Positions 6,697 through 13,649 of a DNA stretch of 13,649 nt are shown here, one piece after another. Position numbers and translations under genes: made by a program. Under the pieces are notes generated by a model. The model worked only from the letters and a program-made list of their open reading frames with translations, searched no databases and was not told the DNA's origin. Source of the stretch: Acidobacteriota bacterium (GTDB lineage Bacteria > Acidobacteriota > Blastocatellia > Pyrinomonadales > Pyrinomonadaceae); contig JACCRD010000019.1 of assembly GCA_013813755.1 (NCBI GenBank), forward strand, positions 1-13,649. The letters run 5' to 3'. How positions within the stretch are numbered: position 1 is the first letter of the stretch; the number at the start of each line of letters is the position of its first letter.

Positions 6697-7717
6697 AATG
6701 TTCGTGTCCTGTTTCTTCAAGCTCGCCTTCTTCTCCAACGTATTGCGCTTTCAAAGGTTTAGCGTTCATTCCGTTTTCGTTGAGCCAGCGAACGAGTTCG
6801 GGGATAAAACCGTGCGTCACAAAAACGGTTTCGGCGCTGGTGGCGCGAATCGCGGTTTGCAGTTCTTCCCAATCAGCGTGGTCAGATAAAACAAAACCGC
6901 GGTCAACCGCTTTTCTGCGCCGCGCGCCGCGCACGACCATCCAACCCGAAGCAAAACCACTCGAATGCGCTCCAAAACGTCTTAACCAAATCGAACCGGC
7001 AGCGGACGGCGGCGCGACAATCAACGAACCCGCAAAATCCTTTTTATTTTCTACCGCGCCGACATATTTTGTTTCCGGCAAATCAACGCCGCTTTCACGG
7101 TATGCTTCTGTCAGACGTTCAACCGCGCCGTGCGTAAAAATCTGCCCGATGCTTCGGTCAATTCCATTTAAAACACGTTGCGCTTTTCCCAAAGAATACG
7201 CAAAAATAACCGAAACTTTGCCGCGTTCTTGATTGCGCCGCCACCATTGGTTGATTTCTTCAAAAATAATTTCGGTCGGCGTCCAGCGGTAGATCGGCAG
7301 ACCGAATGTTGCTTCAGTAATAAAATTATGACACCGAACCGCTTCAAAAGGCGCGCACGTCGCGTCGGGTGTTAATTTATAATCGCCGGAGACAACCCAA
7401 ATTTCGTCTTTGTACTCGACTCGCAGTTGTGCCGAACCGAGAACGTGTCCCGCTGGATGAAACGAAATTTTTACGCCGTCAATGTATTGAGTTTCGCCGT
7501 ATTTGCTCGTTTCAATTACGGCTTCGTCGCCGAGGCGAATCCGCGAGAGGCGTTTTCCTTCTTCGGGGACAAGATAACTTTGATTTCCGCGGTATGTGTG
7601 GTCGGCGTGAGCGTGAGTGAGCAGCGCTTTTTTAACCGGCAGCCACGGGTCAATATAAAAATCCCCTTTTTTACAATACAAGCCTTTGTCGGTCAATTTT
7701 ATCAATTCGCTTTTCAT
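6695..7717 (-). CDS. Ligase-associated DNA exonuclease (metallo-beta-lactamase fold)
   Basis: The 340-residue protein belongs to the metallo-beta-lactamase/beta-CASP nuclease group, as do the SNM1-like 'ligase-associated exonucleases'. The metal-binding motif THAHADH (H35, H37, D39, H40) is complete. It is followed by PAGHVLGSAQ (H91), SGDYK (D112), SDHADW (D279, H280) and VTHG (H302), which supply the remaining conserved ligands. The family processes DNA ends so that the partner ligase can join them. The ligase lies 96 bases downstream on the same strand, which fits a shared transcript and a joint role in strand-break repair. The ATG at 7717 follows an AT-rich leader without a Shine-Dalgarno sequence. 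The length is normal and no lesion is seen. Confidence 0.93.
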   Translation of the reverse strand: MKSELIKLTDKGLYCKKGDFYIDPWLPVKKALLTHAHADHTYRGNQSYLVPEEGKRLSRIRLGDEAVIETSKYGETQYIDGVKISFHPAGHVLGSAQLRVEYKDEIWVVSGDYKLTPDATCAPFEAVRCHNFITEATFGLPIYRWTPTEIIFEEINQWWRRNQERGKVSVIFAYSLGKAQRVLNGIDRSIGQIFTHGAVERLTEAYRESGVDLPETKYVGAVENKKDFAGSLIVAPPSAAGSIWLRRFGAHSSGFASGWMVVRGARRRKAVDRGFVLSDHADWEELQTAIRATSAETVFVTHGFIPELVRWLNENGMNAKPLKAQYVGEEGELEETGHEH

Positions 7718-7812
7718 TATTTAAAATACGACAATAAATATTTATTAATCATAAAACACTTGAATGCGCTTTTGAAAAGCTCGGTGGCTTATTTCAAAGA
7801 TTTTTATAGCTT
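7718..7812. promoter_or_regulatory. Divergent intergenic region containing a short palindrome
   Basis: This spacer separates the minus-strand repair unit from the plus-strand SDR operon and must hold the promoter of the exonuclease. It contains the perfect palindrome GCTTTTGAAAAGC (about 7769-7781) and AT-rich stretches near the exonuclease start that could be -10 elements. No -35/-10 pair stands out. Confidence 0.3.
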
Positions 7813-7820
7813 TTGGCGCG

Positions 7821-7836
7821 TGGCATTTTAATTGCA
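7821..7836 (+). promoter_or_regulatory. Sigma-54-type -24/-12 promoter
   Basis: TGGCATTTTAATTGCA matches the sigma-54 consensus TGGCAC-N5-TTGCA with the exact ten-base spacing between the GG (7822-7823) and GC (7834-7835) elements. Transcription would start near 7847, about 30 bases before the GTG at 7879. This argues against the more upstream TTG at 7813 as a start, since it lies in the promoter. It implies control by RpoN and an enhancer-binding activator. This is a sequence match only. Confidence 0.6.
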
Positions 7837-7878
7837 TTAGCGAGCGATACAATTATTCAAAAAAGGACATTTATCAAG

Positions 7879-8925
7879 GTGGGAAAGAAAGGCAAAAATA
7901 ATTTTTGGTGGACAGCGGCTTTAGGCGTCGGCGCGCTTACCGCTCTGGCTGTTTCGAGAAAAACCAAACCATCTTTTGATTTTCGGGATCAGATAATTTT
8001 AATTACCGGCGGCTCGCGCGGATTAGGGTTAGTTCTCGCTCGTCAGTTGGTTGCTCAGGGCGCGAAACTCGCAATTTGTTCGCGGAGCGCGGATGAATTA
8101 AGCGCTGCCAAAAAAGATTTAGCAAGTCTGGGCGCTGAAGTTTTTGATGTTGTATGCGATGTCCGAATTCAATCCGAAGTCGAACAGATGATTGAAAGGG
8201 TTTGTAATCATTACGGACAAATCGACGTTTTAATCAACAATGCGGGAGTAATTCAGGTCGGACCATTGGAAGTGCAAACTCAGAAAGATTTTGAAGACGC
8301 GATGGCAGTTCATTTCTGGGGACCTTTCTATACAATGAATGCCGTTCTGCCCGAAATGCGAAAACGCGGCGCGGGTCGCATTGTTAACATCTCTTCAATC
8401 GGCGGCAAACTAGCTGTCCCGCATCTTGCTCCATACTGTGCCAGTAAATTCGCGCTTGTCGGACTTTCCGGCGCGATGCGCGTTGAACTCGTCAAAGAAA
8501 ATATTTTTGTAACCACTGTCTGTCCCGGCTTGATGCGCACGGGCAGTCACGTCAACGCGGTTTTCAAAGGTCAAAATGAAAAGGAGTTTGCCTGGTTCAG
8601 CATCGGCAACGCTCTGCCCGTTTCTTCAATTAGCGCAGAATCGGCGGCAACTCAAATTATTGAAGCATCCCGGGCGGGTCAGGCAGAAATAATCGTTTCA
8701 CCGCAGGCGCAGATTGCGGCGAAGGCAACCGCTCTATTTCCTGAATTGACAGCCGAAATCTCCGCCTTAGTTAATCAAATTTTGCCCGCGCCGGGTGGCA
8801 TCGGTGAAGGTCACGCGCTCGGCAAAGACAGCACATCGTTTGTTTCGCCCTCATTTCTAACCGCTTTGGCGGATAAAGAATCTTTTGAAAATAACGAGCT
8901 TAAATCTTCTGAAAATTTAATTTAG
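7879..8925 (+). CDS. Membrane-anchored short-chain dehydrogenase/reductase
   Basis: Counted from GTG 7879, the protein has 348 residues. A basic N-terminus (GKKGKNN) is followed by one hydrophobic segment (about 9-25), a likely membrane anchor leaving the enzyme in the cytoplasm. The Rossmann cofactor motif TGGSRGLG lies at 43-50, NNAG at 120-123, and the catalytic Ser (172/173) with Y186-x3-K190 (PYCASKFA) completes the classical SDR active site. It probably oxidises or reduces an alcohol/carbonyl pair with NAD(P)(H); the substrate is unknown. The tail after about 285 is longer than in minimal SDRs. An A-rich AAAAGGA (7861-7867) precedes the start. It is the first gene behind a sigma-54-like promoter and is followed by the DUF2892/SRPBCC and alcohol dehydrogenase genes, so a joint redox or stress role is plausible but unproven. 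The reading frame extends upstream to TTG 7813, but that codon overlaps the promoter region. Confidence 0.88.
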   Translation: MGKKGKNNFWWTAALGVGALTALAVSRKTKPSFDFRDQIILITGGSRGLGLVLARQLVAQGAKLAICSRSADELSAAKKDLASLGAEVFDVVCDVRIQSEVEQMIERVCNHYGQIDVLINNAGVIQVGPLEVQTQKDFEDAMAVHFWGPFYTMNAVLPEMRKRGAGRIVNISSIGGKLAVPHLAPYCASKFALVGLSGAMRVELVKENIFVTTVCPGLMRTGSHVNAVFKGQNEKEFAWFSIGNALPVSSISAESAATQIIEASRAGQAEIIVSPQAQIAAKATALFPELTAEISALVNQILPAPGGIGEGHALGKDSTSFVSPSFLTALADKESFENNELKSSENLI

Positions 8926-8939
8926 CGAATAACATCCTG

Positions 8940-8944
8940 AGGAG
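8940..8944 (+). promoter_or_regulatory. Ribosome binding site of the DUF2892/SRPBCC gene
   Basis: AGGAG lies eight bases before the ATG at 8953, within the 27-base gap after the SDR gene. It selects this ATG rather than the in-frame ATG ten codons later. Confidence 0.85.
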
Positions 8945-8952
8945 TTAATTTT

Positions 8953-9744
8953 ATGGAACACATCAACGAAGATAAATCATCGATGGACAATTTGACTGAC
9001 ACAAATGTCAATGTCGGAAACACCGAACGTGTCGTTTCGGCGATTGCAGGCGGCGCGTTAGTGGCTTACGGTCTTAAGCGCGCTGATACAACCGGTATTT
9101 TACTTTCAGTTCTGGGCGGCGGCTTGGCACTGCGCGGCGCAACCGGACACTGCCAGGTTTACGACGCAATGGATATGAATACAAACGAAGAGCACGGTTT
9201 TGCCGGAGAACAAGATTCAAATAAAAAATCGAGAGGATTTTTATCATCCAAAATACACGTTAAAAAATCTGTCACAATCAATAAATCGCCGGCTGAACTT
9301 TATCAATTCTGGCGCAACTTTGAAAATTTGCCGAAATTTATGTCGCACCTCGAATCGGTTTCCAATTCAGAAGGAAATCGTTCGCACTGGGTGGCAAAAG
9401 CGCCGTTCGGAACAACTGTCGAATGGGATGCGGAAATTACCAGCGAACGCGAAAATGAGCGCATCGGCTGGAACTCGGTCGAAGGCGCCAGCGTTCCAAA
9501 TTCCGGGGTCGTCGAATTTCGTCCGACTTCGACGCGTGGCACAGAAGTGCGAGTTGTTTTAACTTACGAGCCGCCAGCCGGAAAATTGGGCGCGATGATC
9601 GCCAAGCTTTTTGGCGAGGAACCGAGCCAGCAGGTTTACGGCGATTTGTGTCGTTTCAAAAGTATGTTTGAATCCGGCGAAATTATCACCACCGAAGGTC
9701 AATCCTCCGCTCGGAAGGAAGACGCGAAAGCGGCGAAAGCATAA
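8953..9744 (+). CDS. DUF2892 membrane segment fused to an SRPBCC (polyketide cyclase/START-like) domain
   Basis: The 263-residue protein has two parts. Residues about 18-73 (NVGNTERVVSAIAGG... to ATGHCQVYDAM) form the DUF2892/YgaP-type membrane region: two short hydrophobic helices around a GxxL/GGG-rich turn and a conserved GHC. Residues about 103-245 form an SRPBCC domain, with the start VKKSVTINKSPAELYQFWRNFENLPKFMSHLESV typical of Coq10/polyketide cyclase-like proteins that bind hydrophobic ligands. A charged linker (about 75-98) joins them, and the C-terminus is Lys/Ala rich. It probably holds a lipid-like ligand at the inner membrane; no enzymatic activity can be claimed. It lies 27 bases after the SDR gene and is presumably cotranscribed with it. 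Confidence 0.87.
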   Translation: MEHINEDKSSMDNLTDTNVNVGNTERVVSAIAGGALVAYGLKRADTTGILLSVLGGGLALRGATGHCQVYDAMDMNTNEEHGFAGEQDSNKKSRGFLSSKIHVKKSVTINKSPAELYQFWRNFENLPKFMSHLESVSNSEGNRSHWVAKAPFGTTVEWDAEITSERENERIGWNSVEGASVPNSGVVEFRPTSTRGTEVRVVLTYEPPAGKLGAMIAKLFGEEPSQQVYGDLCRFKSMFESGEIITTEGQSSARKEDAKAAKA

Positions 9745-9782
9745 AAATAACTTGAGCATATTTAATTTGGGTTGACCAACGA

Positions 9783-9810
9783 ATTTAGGCAAAAATTTTT
9801 AAACCTAAAT
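9783..9810 (+). promoter_or_regulatory. Candidate operator: inverted repeat ATTTAGG-N14-CCTAAAT
   Basis: Perfect seven-base arms at 9783-9789 and 9804-9810 have centres 21 bases apart, two helical turns, the spacing expected for a dimeric regulator. Between them lies the palindrome AAAAATTTTT (9791-9800). The site is 50 bases before the alcohol dehydrogenase start. It could equally be an mRNA hairpin. Confidence 0.35.
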
Positions 9811-9846
9811 GTTTCAATCCAATTTAATTTTCACTCACCAGGGAAC

Positions 9847-9852
9847 AAGGAG
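9847..9852 (+). promoter_or_regulatory. Ribosome binding site of the alcohol dehydrogenase gene
   Basis: AAGGAG lies seven bases before the ATG at 9860. It decides the start in favour of 9860 over the in-frame ATG at 9809, which lies inside an inverted repeat and has no such site. Confidence 0.9.
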
Positions 9853-9859
9853 AATTTTA

Positions 9860-11032
9860 ATGAAAGCAGTTTGTTGGAACGGAAAACACGATGTGCGCGT
9901 GGAAAACGTGCCTGATCCAAAAATTTTGAATTCGCGCGACGCGATTATAAAAATTACGACGACCGCGATTTGTGGCTCTGATTTGCATCTTTACAACGGT
10001 TATATTCCGTCGATGCAGGCGGGCGACATTCTCGGACACGAATTTATGGGCGAAGTCGTCGAAACCGGAAAGGATGTGGGCAATTTGAAAAAAGGCGATC
10101 GTGTTGTCGTCCCGTTTACGATTGCGTGCGGCAATTGTTTTTTTTGCCAGCGTGATTTCTGGTCTCTGTGCGACAACTCAAATCCAAATCCGGAAGGTCA
10201 GGAAACGTTATATGGATTTTCCGGTTCAGGTCTATTCGGTTATTCACATATGATGGGCGGTTTTGCAGGCGGACAGGCTGAATTCGTGCGTGTTCCGTTT
10301 GCCGATGTCGGTCCTTTAAAAGTTCCAGATTCGCTCGAAGACGAACAGGTTCTATTTTTATCTGATATTTTCCCGACCGGTTATATGGCGGCGGAAAACT
10401 GCAGTATTCAACCCGGCGATACGGTTGCGGTGTGGGGCGCGGGTCCCGTCGGACAATTTGCGATTAAATCGGCTTTTATGCTCGGCGCGGAAACGGTAGT
10501 CGTCATTGATCATTACAAAGATCGTCTGGCTCTAGCGCTTCAGGAAAATAAAAATTTGCGAACAATAAATTTTGACGACGAAGACGTTTTCGAGCAATTA
10601 AAAGATATGACCGGCGGGCGCGGACCCGATTCCTGTATCGATTCAGTCGGACTCGAAGCGCACGGCACTACGCCGGACGCGATTCTTGACCGAGTTAAAG
10701 CTTCGATGATGCTCGCAACCGACCGACCGCACGCGCTTCGACAGGCGATTCACTGTTGCCGCAAAGGCGGTACTGTTTCAATTCCGGGGGTTTACGGCGG
10801 ATTTCTTGACAAACTCAATTTCGGCGCGGCTTTCAACAAAGGTTTGACGTTGAAAATGGGACAAACCAATATGCACAAATATATGCCGAAACTTCTCAAA
10901 CATATCGAGGACGGCGATATCGACCCGAGATTTGTTATCTCACACCGTTTGCAGCTGGATGAAGCGCCGAATGCTTACAAACAATTTAACGAACAAAAAG
11001 ATGACTGGCGTAAAATCGTTTTGAAACCATAA
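9860..11032 (+). CDS. Zinc-dependent alcohol dehydrogenase (threonine/formaldehyde dehydrogenase-like MDR)
   Basis: The 390-residue protein belongs to the medium-chain dehydrogenase family. Catalytic zinc ligands are C38 (ICGSDLH) and H60-E61 (GHEFMGEV). The structural zinc site has C90, C93, C96 and C104 (ACGNCFFCQRDFWSLC). The NAD(P)-binding motif is GAGPVG at 193-198. It would oxidise an alcohol, or a formaldehyde adduct, with NAD(P)+. The overall pattern is that of the COG1063 group often annotated as glutathione-independent formaldehyde dehydrogenase, but the substrate cannot be fixed from sequence. The start follows a strong AAGGAG. The gene is 115 bases after the DUF2892/SRPBCC gene and ends before a rho-independent terminator, so it is probably the last gene of the sigma-54-driven operon. 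It may also have its own promoter in that gap. Confidence 0.93.
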   Translation: MKAVCWNGKHDVRVENVPDPKILNSRDAIIKITTTAICGSDLHLYNGYIPSMQAGDILGHEFMGEVVETGKDVGNLKKGDRVVVPFTIACGNCFFCQRDFWSLCDNSNPNPEGQETLYGFSGSGLFGYSHMMGGFAGGQAEFVRVPFADVGPLKVPDSLEDEQVLFLSDIFPTGYMAAENCSIQPGDTVAVWGAGPVGQFAIKSAFMLGAETVVVIDHYKDRLALALQENKNLRTINFDDEDVFEQLKDMTGGRGPDSCIDSVGLEAHGTTPDAILDRVKASMMLATDRPHALRQAIHCCRKGGTVSIPGVYGGFLDKLNFGAAFNKGLTLKMGQTNMHKYMPKLLKHIEDGDIDPRFVISHRLQLDEAPNAYKQFNEQKDDWRKIVLKP

Positions 11033-11054
11033 CGTGTTTTTGAAATTGATCGTG

Positions 11055-11109
11055 GAGAAGGTTTAAGTTGATTAATGAAAACAGCTACAATTTGAACCTT
11101 CTCTTTTTT
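11055..11109 (+). terminator. Rho-independent terminator of the SDR-alcohol dehydrogenase operon
   Basis: The arms GAGAAGGTTTAA (11055-11066) and TTGAACCTTCTC (11092-11103) pair over 12 bases with one G-U wobble, enclose a 25-base loop and are followed by six T residues (11104-11109). It lies 22 bases after the alcohol dehydrogenase stop. Confidence 0.8.
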
Positions 11110-11133
11110 AAACCCTTCTACTAAATAATATTT

Positions 11134-12132
11134 ATGAAAAAAAATTCGTCGGAAATCTCCGAATTTTTGGAAATCATAAGCGGCTATCAGCGTTCGAGGG
11201 TTTTATTTACTTTGATTGAGCTTGAAATACCGACTTTACTGAAGGGTAAAAAATTCACCGCTAAACATCTTGCAAAACGTCTGAAAATTCATCCTCTGGC
11301 AATGGAAAGATTTCTCAATGCTGGCGTTTCGATTAATATTCTGAACAAAAAGAATGACAAATTTTTTAACTCAAAATTTGCTGAAAATCATCTTGTAAAA
11401 GGCGCGGAATTCTACCTCGGCGGTAGCATTAAACGGCATCGTGAAAGAAGTTATGCAGTTTGGGGAAATCTTACTGACGCTTTAAGGAATTGGAAATACG
11501 GCGAAACCGCAAGCAAAAATCCGGAGGACGAAGATCAGGGCGCCGAGGCGATGACCGAACAGCATAATCTTGCGCTTCTCCACGGTTTTGAATTGGCTAA
11601 AGCGTTTGATTTCACAAAGTTTACAAGGATTCTCGATGTCGGCGGCGGAACCGGCGCGATGTCCATTGCTTTGTGCGAATCCTTTCCCAAACTCGAAGCA
11701 ATCGTTTTTGAACTGCCTCAAAATATTAAAATCGCGGCTGATTTTGTTAAACAAAAAAAATTAAACGGTCGCGTTAAAACTGTCGGCGGTGACTTTCAAA
11801 AAGATGATTTACCCGAAAATTTCGACGCAGCACTTCTCGCAAATTTTATGGCGGTCGCCGATGCCAAAAGTAATATAAAATTATTAAAACAAATCTACGA
11901 AAAGCTTCCCGCCGGCGGCGTTTGTATTTTAAGTGGCTGGATCATCGACGATTCACACCTAGCGCCGCAAACTTCAGTTTTGTTTTGTTTGGAAGATATT
12001 TGTTGGAATGCGCCTGATGTCGAAAGAAGCTTTAAAATTTATAAATCGTGGTTAAAAGAAGCGGGCTTCAAAAATATCAAGTCCCAAAGCTATCTCGAAC
12101 CCACGAGAATGATTTACGGATACAAAAAATAA
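11134..12132 (+). CDS. Class I SAM-dependent methyltransferase (O-methyltransferase family 2-like)
   Basis: The 332-residue protein has the two-part layout of the acetylserotonin/hydroxyneurosporene O-methyltransferase group. An N-terminal winged-helix dimerisation domain covers about 8-85 (FTLIELEIPTLL, then LAKRLKIHPLAMERFLNAG). The Rossmann methyltransferase domain has motif I ILDVGGGTGAMSIAL at 166-180 and acidic E193 (VFELP) for the SAM ribose. The usual LHDW region, which holds the catalytic histidine, reads LANFMAVADAKSN (235-247), so that His is missing and the methyl acceptor is uncertain. The gene is alone between a terminator and the convergent trp genes. No Shine-Dalgarno sequence is seen; the leader is AT-rich (TACTAAATAATATTT). 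It is Lys rich and slightly more AT-rich than its neighbours. Confidence 0.85.
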   Translation: MKKNSSEISEFLEIISGYQRSRVLFTLIELEIPTLLKGKKFTAKHLAKRLKIHPLAMERFLNAGVSINILNKKNDKFFNSKFAENHLVKGAEFYLGGSIKRHRERSYAVWGNLTDALRNWKYGETASKNPEDEDQGAEAMTEQHNLALLHGFELAKAFDFTKFTRILDVGGGTGAMSIALCESFPKLEAIVFELPQNIKIAADFVKQKKLNGRVKTVGGDFQKDDLPENFDAALLANFMAVADAKSNIKLLKQIYEKLPAGGVCILSGWIIDDSHLAPQTSVLFCLEDICWNAPDVERSFKIYKSWLKEAGFKNIKSQSYLEPTRMIYGYKK

Positions 12133-12139
12133 TATTTAC

Positions 12140-12159
12140 CGGAAAATATTTACTTTCCG
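12140..12159 (-). terminator. Candidate terminator overlapping the trpC stop codon
   Basis: On the minus strand CGGAAA (12159-12154) pairs with TTTCCG (12145-12140) across an eight-base loop, followed at a short distance by TATTATTTTTT. An overlapping AT palindrome, AATATTT/AAATATT (12131-12150), spans both convergent stop codons. The stem is only six pairs, so this is tentative. Confidence 0.35.
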
Positions 12160-12974
12160 ATTAGCTTTTCTAATTCCCTTTCAATATTATGCGCCCGCAT
12201 TAGTGTTTCGCCGATTAAAAAACCTTTGTACCCGACTTTTTCGAGCCGCACGATATCTTCTCGACATCTGATACCGCTTTCGCTAATTAAAATTGCATCT
12301 TGAGGAGCGAATCTAATCAAGTTTTCAGAACTTTCGAGCGACACTTCAAAGGTCTGCAAGTTTCTATTGTTAACACCGATTACTTTGGCGCCGATTTGTT
12401 CGGCACTTTTCATTTCTTCGACTGTATGAACTTCAATCAGAGCGTCTAAACCTAAATCCCCTGCAAGTTTATGAAGATTTTCAAGCTGCGTGATTTGATG
12501 TTTTTCAAAGGCGGCGACAATCAACAAAATTACTGAGGCTCCCGCTATCGCCGCTTGAAAAATCTGTCGTTCATCCAAGATAAAATCTTTACATAAAACC
12601 GGAATTTGGTCTTCGATTGTTTCAACAACCACTTTCAAATCGTTTATTGAACCGCCGAAAAAGTGAGCTTCAGTTAAAACCGAAATCGCGACGGCACCGC
12701 CATTGACATAATGTTTAGCTGTCCGCTCCGGATTGGCATCAGCGTTGATTGTTCCTTTTGAGGGTGAAACGCGCTTGAATTCGGCAATGATATTTGTTTG
12801 AGCAGAATTTTGTAACTTTGTAAACAATCTGTCCCGAACAGCTTTGTTTCTAATTTCAAACGCCTGATCGCGCAATTTTTTAGGCAATACATCAACGAAT
12901 TCCTTTTTTATCGTTTCACGTTTTTTTTCTAAAATTTTATTTAGAAATCTTGTCGAGCTAGCAGCATCTGACAC
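12150..12974 (-). CDS. trpC: Indole-3-glycerol phosphate synthase
   Basis: The 274-residue TIM-barrel enzyme closes the indole ring: it converts carboxyphenylamino-deoxyribulose phosphate into indole-3-glycerol phosphate, the fourth step of tryptophan synthesis from chorismate. Conserved active-site pieces are all present: IIAEFKRVSPSKG (E65, K67, S70), LCKDFI (K129), ALIEVH (E181), GVNNRNLQTF (N203) and ISESGI (E232, S233). The start is a GTG at 12974 preceded by GGAG in the end of trpD; trpD ends four bases upstream, so the two are cotranscribed and probably coupled. It is monofunctional: no TrpF domain is fused, and no further trp gene follows in the window. The N-terminal helix (FLNKILEKKRETI) is complete. 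Confidence 0.96.
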   Translation of the reverse strand: MSDAASSTRFLNKILEKKRETIKKEFVDVLPKKLRDQAFEIRNKAVRDRLFTKLQNSAQTNIIAEFKRVSPSKGTINADANPERTAKHYVNGGAVAISVLTEAHFFGGSINDLKVVVETIEDQIPVLCKDFILDERQIFQAAIAGASVILLIVAAFEKHQITQLENLHKLAGDLGLDALIEVHTVEEMKSAEQIGAKVIGVNNRNLQTFEVSLESSENLIRFAPQDAILISESGIRCREDIVRLEKVGYKGFLIGETLMRAHNIERELEKLIGK

Positions 12975-12978
12975 AATT

Positions 12979-13649
12979 TTATTTCTCCGCGTTGGTAAAT
13001 TTGATTAGTTGGTTGAGTTTTTCTGCCGCCGCGCCGCTGTCCACACTTCGGTTTGCTAAATCGATGGCGTTTTCTAAAGTGTCTGCTTTTCCGCCAATAA
13101 AAATCGCCGCGGCGGCGTTGAGAATAATTAAAGATCGAGCGGAATCTTTTCTTTTGCCGCCTAAAACATCTTTTATAATTTGAGCGTTGGCAGCGGGGTT
13201 TCCGCCGCGCAAAGATTCAAGTTCGTCTGTGCCGACAAGTTCAAATCCGAGTTCGGCGGGCGAAATTTCGAAATATTTGAAATAATCAGGCGTAATTTCA
13301 ACAACCGAAGTATTTGCGCTGATCGTTATTTCATCTAACCCGTCGAGACCGTGCACGACCCAGGCTTTTTTTGTACCTAGAGTTGAAAGCGTTTTAGCAA
13401 CCGGCGCGAGCAGAGATTCGTCCCAAACTCCCATAATTTGAAAAGGGGCGTTCGCCGGATTTGTTAAGGGTCCGAGAAGATTAAAAGTCGTATGCACGCC
13501 GAGCGCACGGCGCACGGCGGCAACGCGGGCGGTCGAAGCGTGATAAAGCGGCGCGAACATAAAGCAGATGCCGATTTCATTTAAGCATCTTTCGGACGTT
13601 TCGCGGCTGGCTCCGACATTGACGCCAAGCGCGGAAAGAACATCGGCGC
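12979..13649 (-). CDS. trpD: Anthranilate phosphoribosyltransferase, C-terminal two thirds (5' end outside window)
   Basis: The frame is open to the right edge: 29 codons upstream of the first internal ATG (13560) still match the family (ADVLSALGVNVGASRETSERCLNEIGICF), so the true start lies beyond the window. About 222 residues are visible. They include MFAPLYHAS, the phosphoribosyl-pyrophosphate/anthranilate-site segment RRALGVHTTFNLLGPLTNPA, VVHGLDGLDEIT with the Mg-binding Asp-Glu, and the C-terminal helical region (ILNAAAAIFIGG). The glycine-rich GTGGD motif of the N-terminal part is outside. The enzyme joins anthranilate to phosphoribosyl pyrophosphate in tryptophan synthesis. The TAA at 12979-12981 is four bases from trpC, the common trpD-trpC order. 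Confidence 0.95.
   Translation of the reverse strand, partial: ADVLSALGVNVGASRETSERCLNEIGICFMFAPLYHASTARVAAVRRALGVHTTFNLLGPLTNPANAPFQIMGVWDESLLAPVAKTLSTLGTKKAWVVHGLDGLDEITISANTSVVEITPDYFKYFEISPAELGFELVGTDELESLRGGNPAANAQIIKDVLGGKRKDSARSLIILNAAAAIFIGGKADTLENAIDLANRSVDSGAAAEKLNQLIKFTNAEK

Noticed and set aside
6780..7232. Plus-strand 150-codon frame opposite the exonuclease
   Set aside because: It is antisense to an intact metallo-beta-lactamase exonuclease with all metal ligands, and has no motif of its own.
9809..9859. Alcohol dehydrogenase start at ATG 9809
   Set aside because: It lies within an inverted repeat without a Shine-Dalgarno sequence. ATG 9860 follows AAGGAG, and the family N-terminus (MKAVCWNGKHDV) starts there.

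Overview
The window is a stretch of chromosome from a bacterium of moderate GC (roughly mid-40s percent by eye). The gene content is an ATP-dependent DNA ligase with its associated exonuclease, a UvrC relative, a DUF2892/SRPBCC protein and AT-rich intergenic spacers carrying short dispersed repeats. This would fit an Acidobacteriota-like soil bacterium, possibly Blastocatellia. That placement is an inference from gene style, not a marker-gene result.

Left region (1-1674, accessory): the 3' end of a type ISP restriction-modification gene runs in from the left edge and stops at 522. A compact VapBC-type toxin-antitoxin pair follows (602-868 and 868-1260, overlapping by one base). Directly after the toxin lies a second, 96% identical copy of the last 176 bases of the R-M gene (1269-1444), so the TA pair is bracketed by direct repeats of its neighbour's 3' end. 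A small minus-strand zinc-ribbon-like ORF (1450-1611) ends against the second copy.

Middle region (1675-7717, all minus strand): a CAX-type Ca2+/H+ antiporter (1675-2946) comes first, then a three-gene DNA repair unit. In transcription order this is a ligase-associated metallo-beta-lactamase exonuclease (7717-6695), an ATP-dependent DNA ligase (6598-4979) and a full-length UvrC homologue (4978-3116). The UvrC start codon abuts the ligase stop codon. This UvrC keeps the Fe-S cysteines, UVR motif, RNase H-like triad and HhH region, but its N-terminal GIY-YIG nuclease has lost its key residues. It is the most interesting protein in the window.

Right-centre region (7821-11109, plus strand): a sigma-54-like -24/-12 promoter precedes a membrane-anchored short-chain dehydrogenase, a DUF2892+SRPBCC protein and a zinc-dependent alcohol dehydrogenase, and the run closes with a clear rho-independent terminator. 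The layout suggests an inducible redox or stress operon. A lone class I methyltransferase (11134-12132) follows.

Right edge (12150-13649, minus strand): trpD (5' part beyond the window) and trpC, four bases apart, are tryptophan biosynthesis genes converging on the methyltransferase. No tRNA, rRNA, CRISPR array or complete insertion sequence was seen. No interval over 300 bases is empty: 1261-1674 is filled by the repeat copy and the small ORF.
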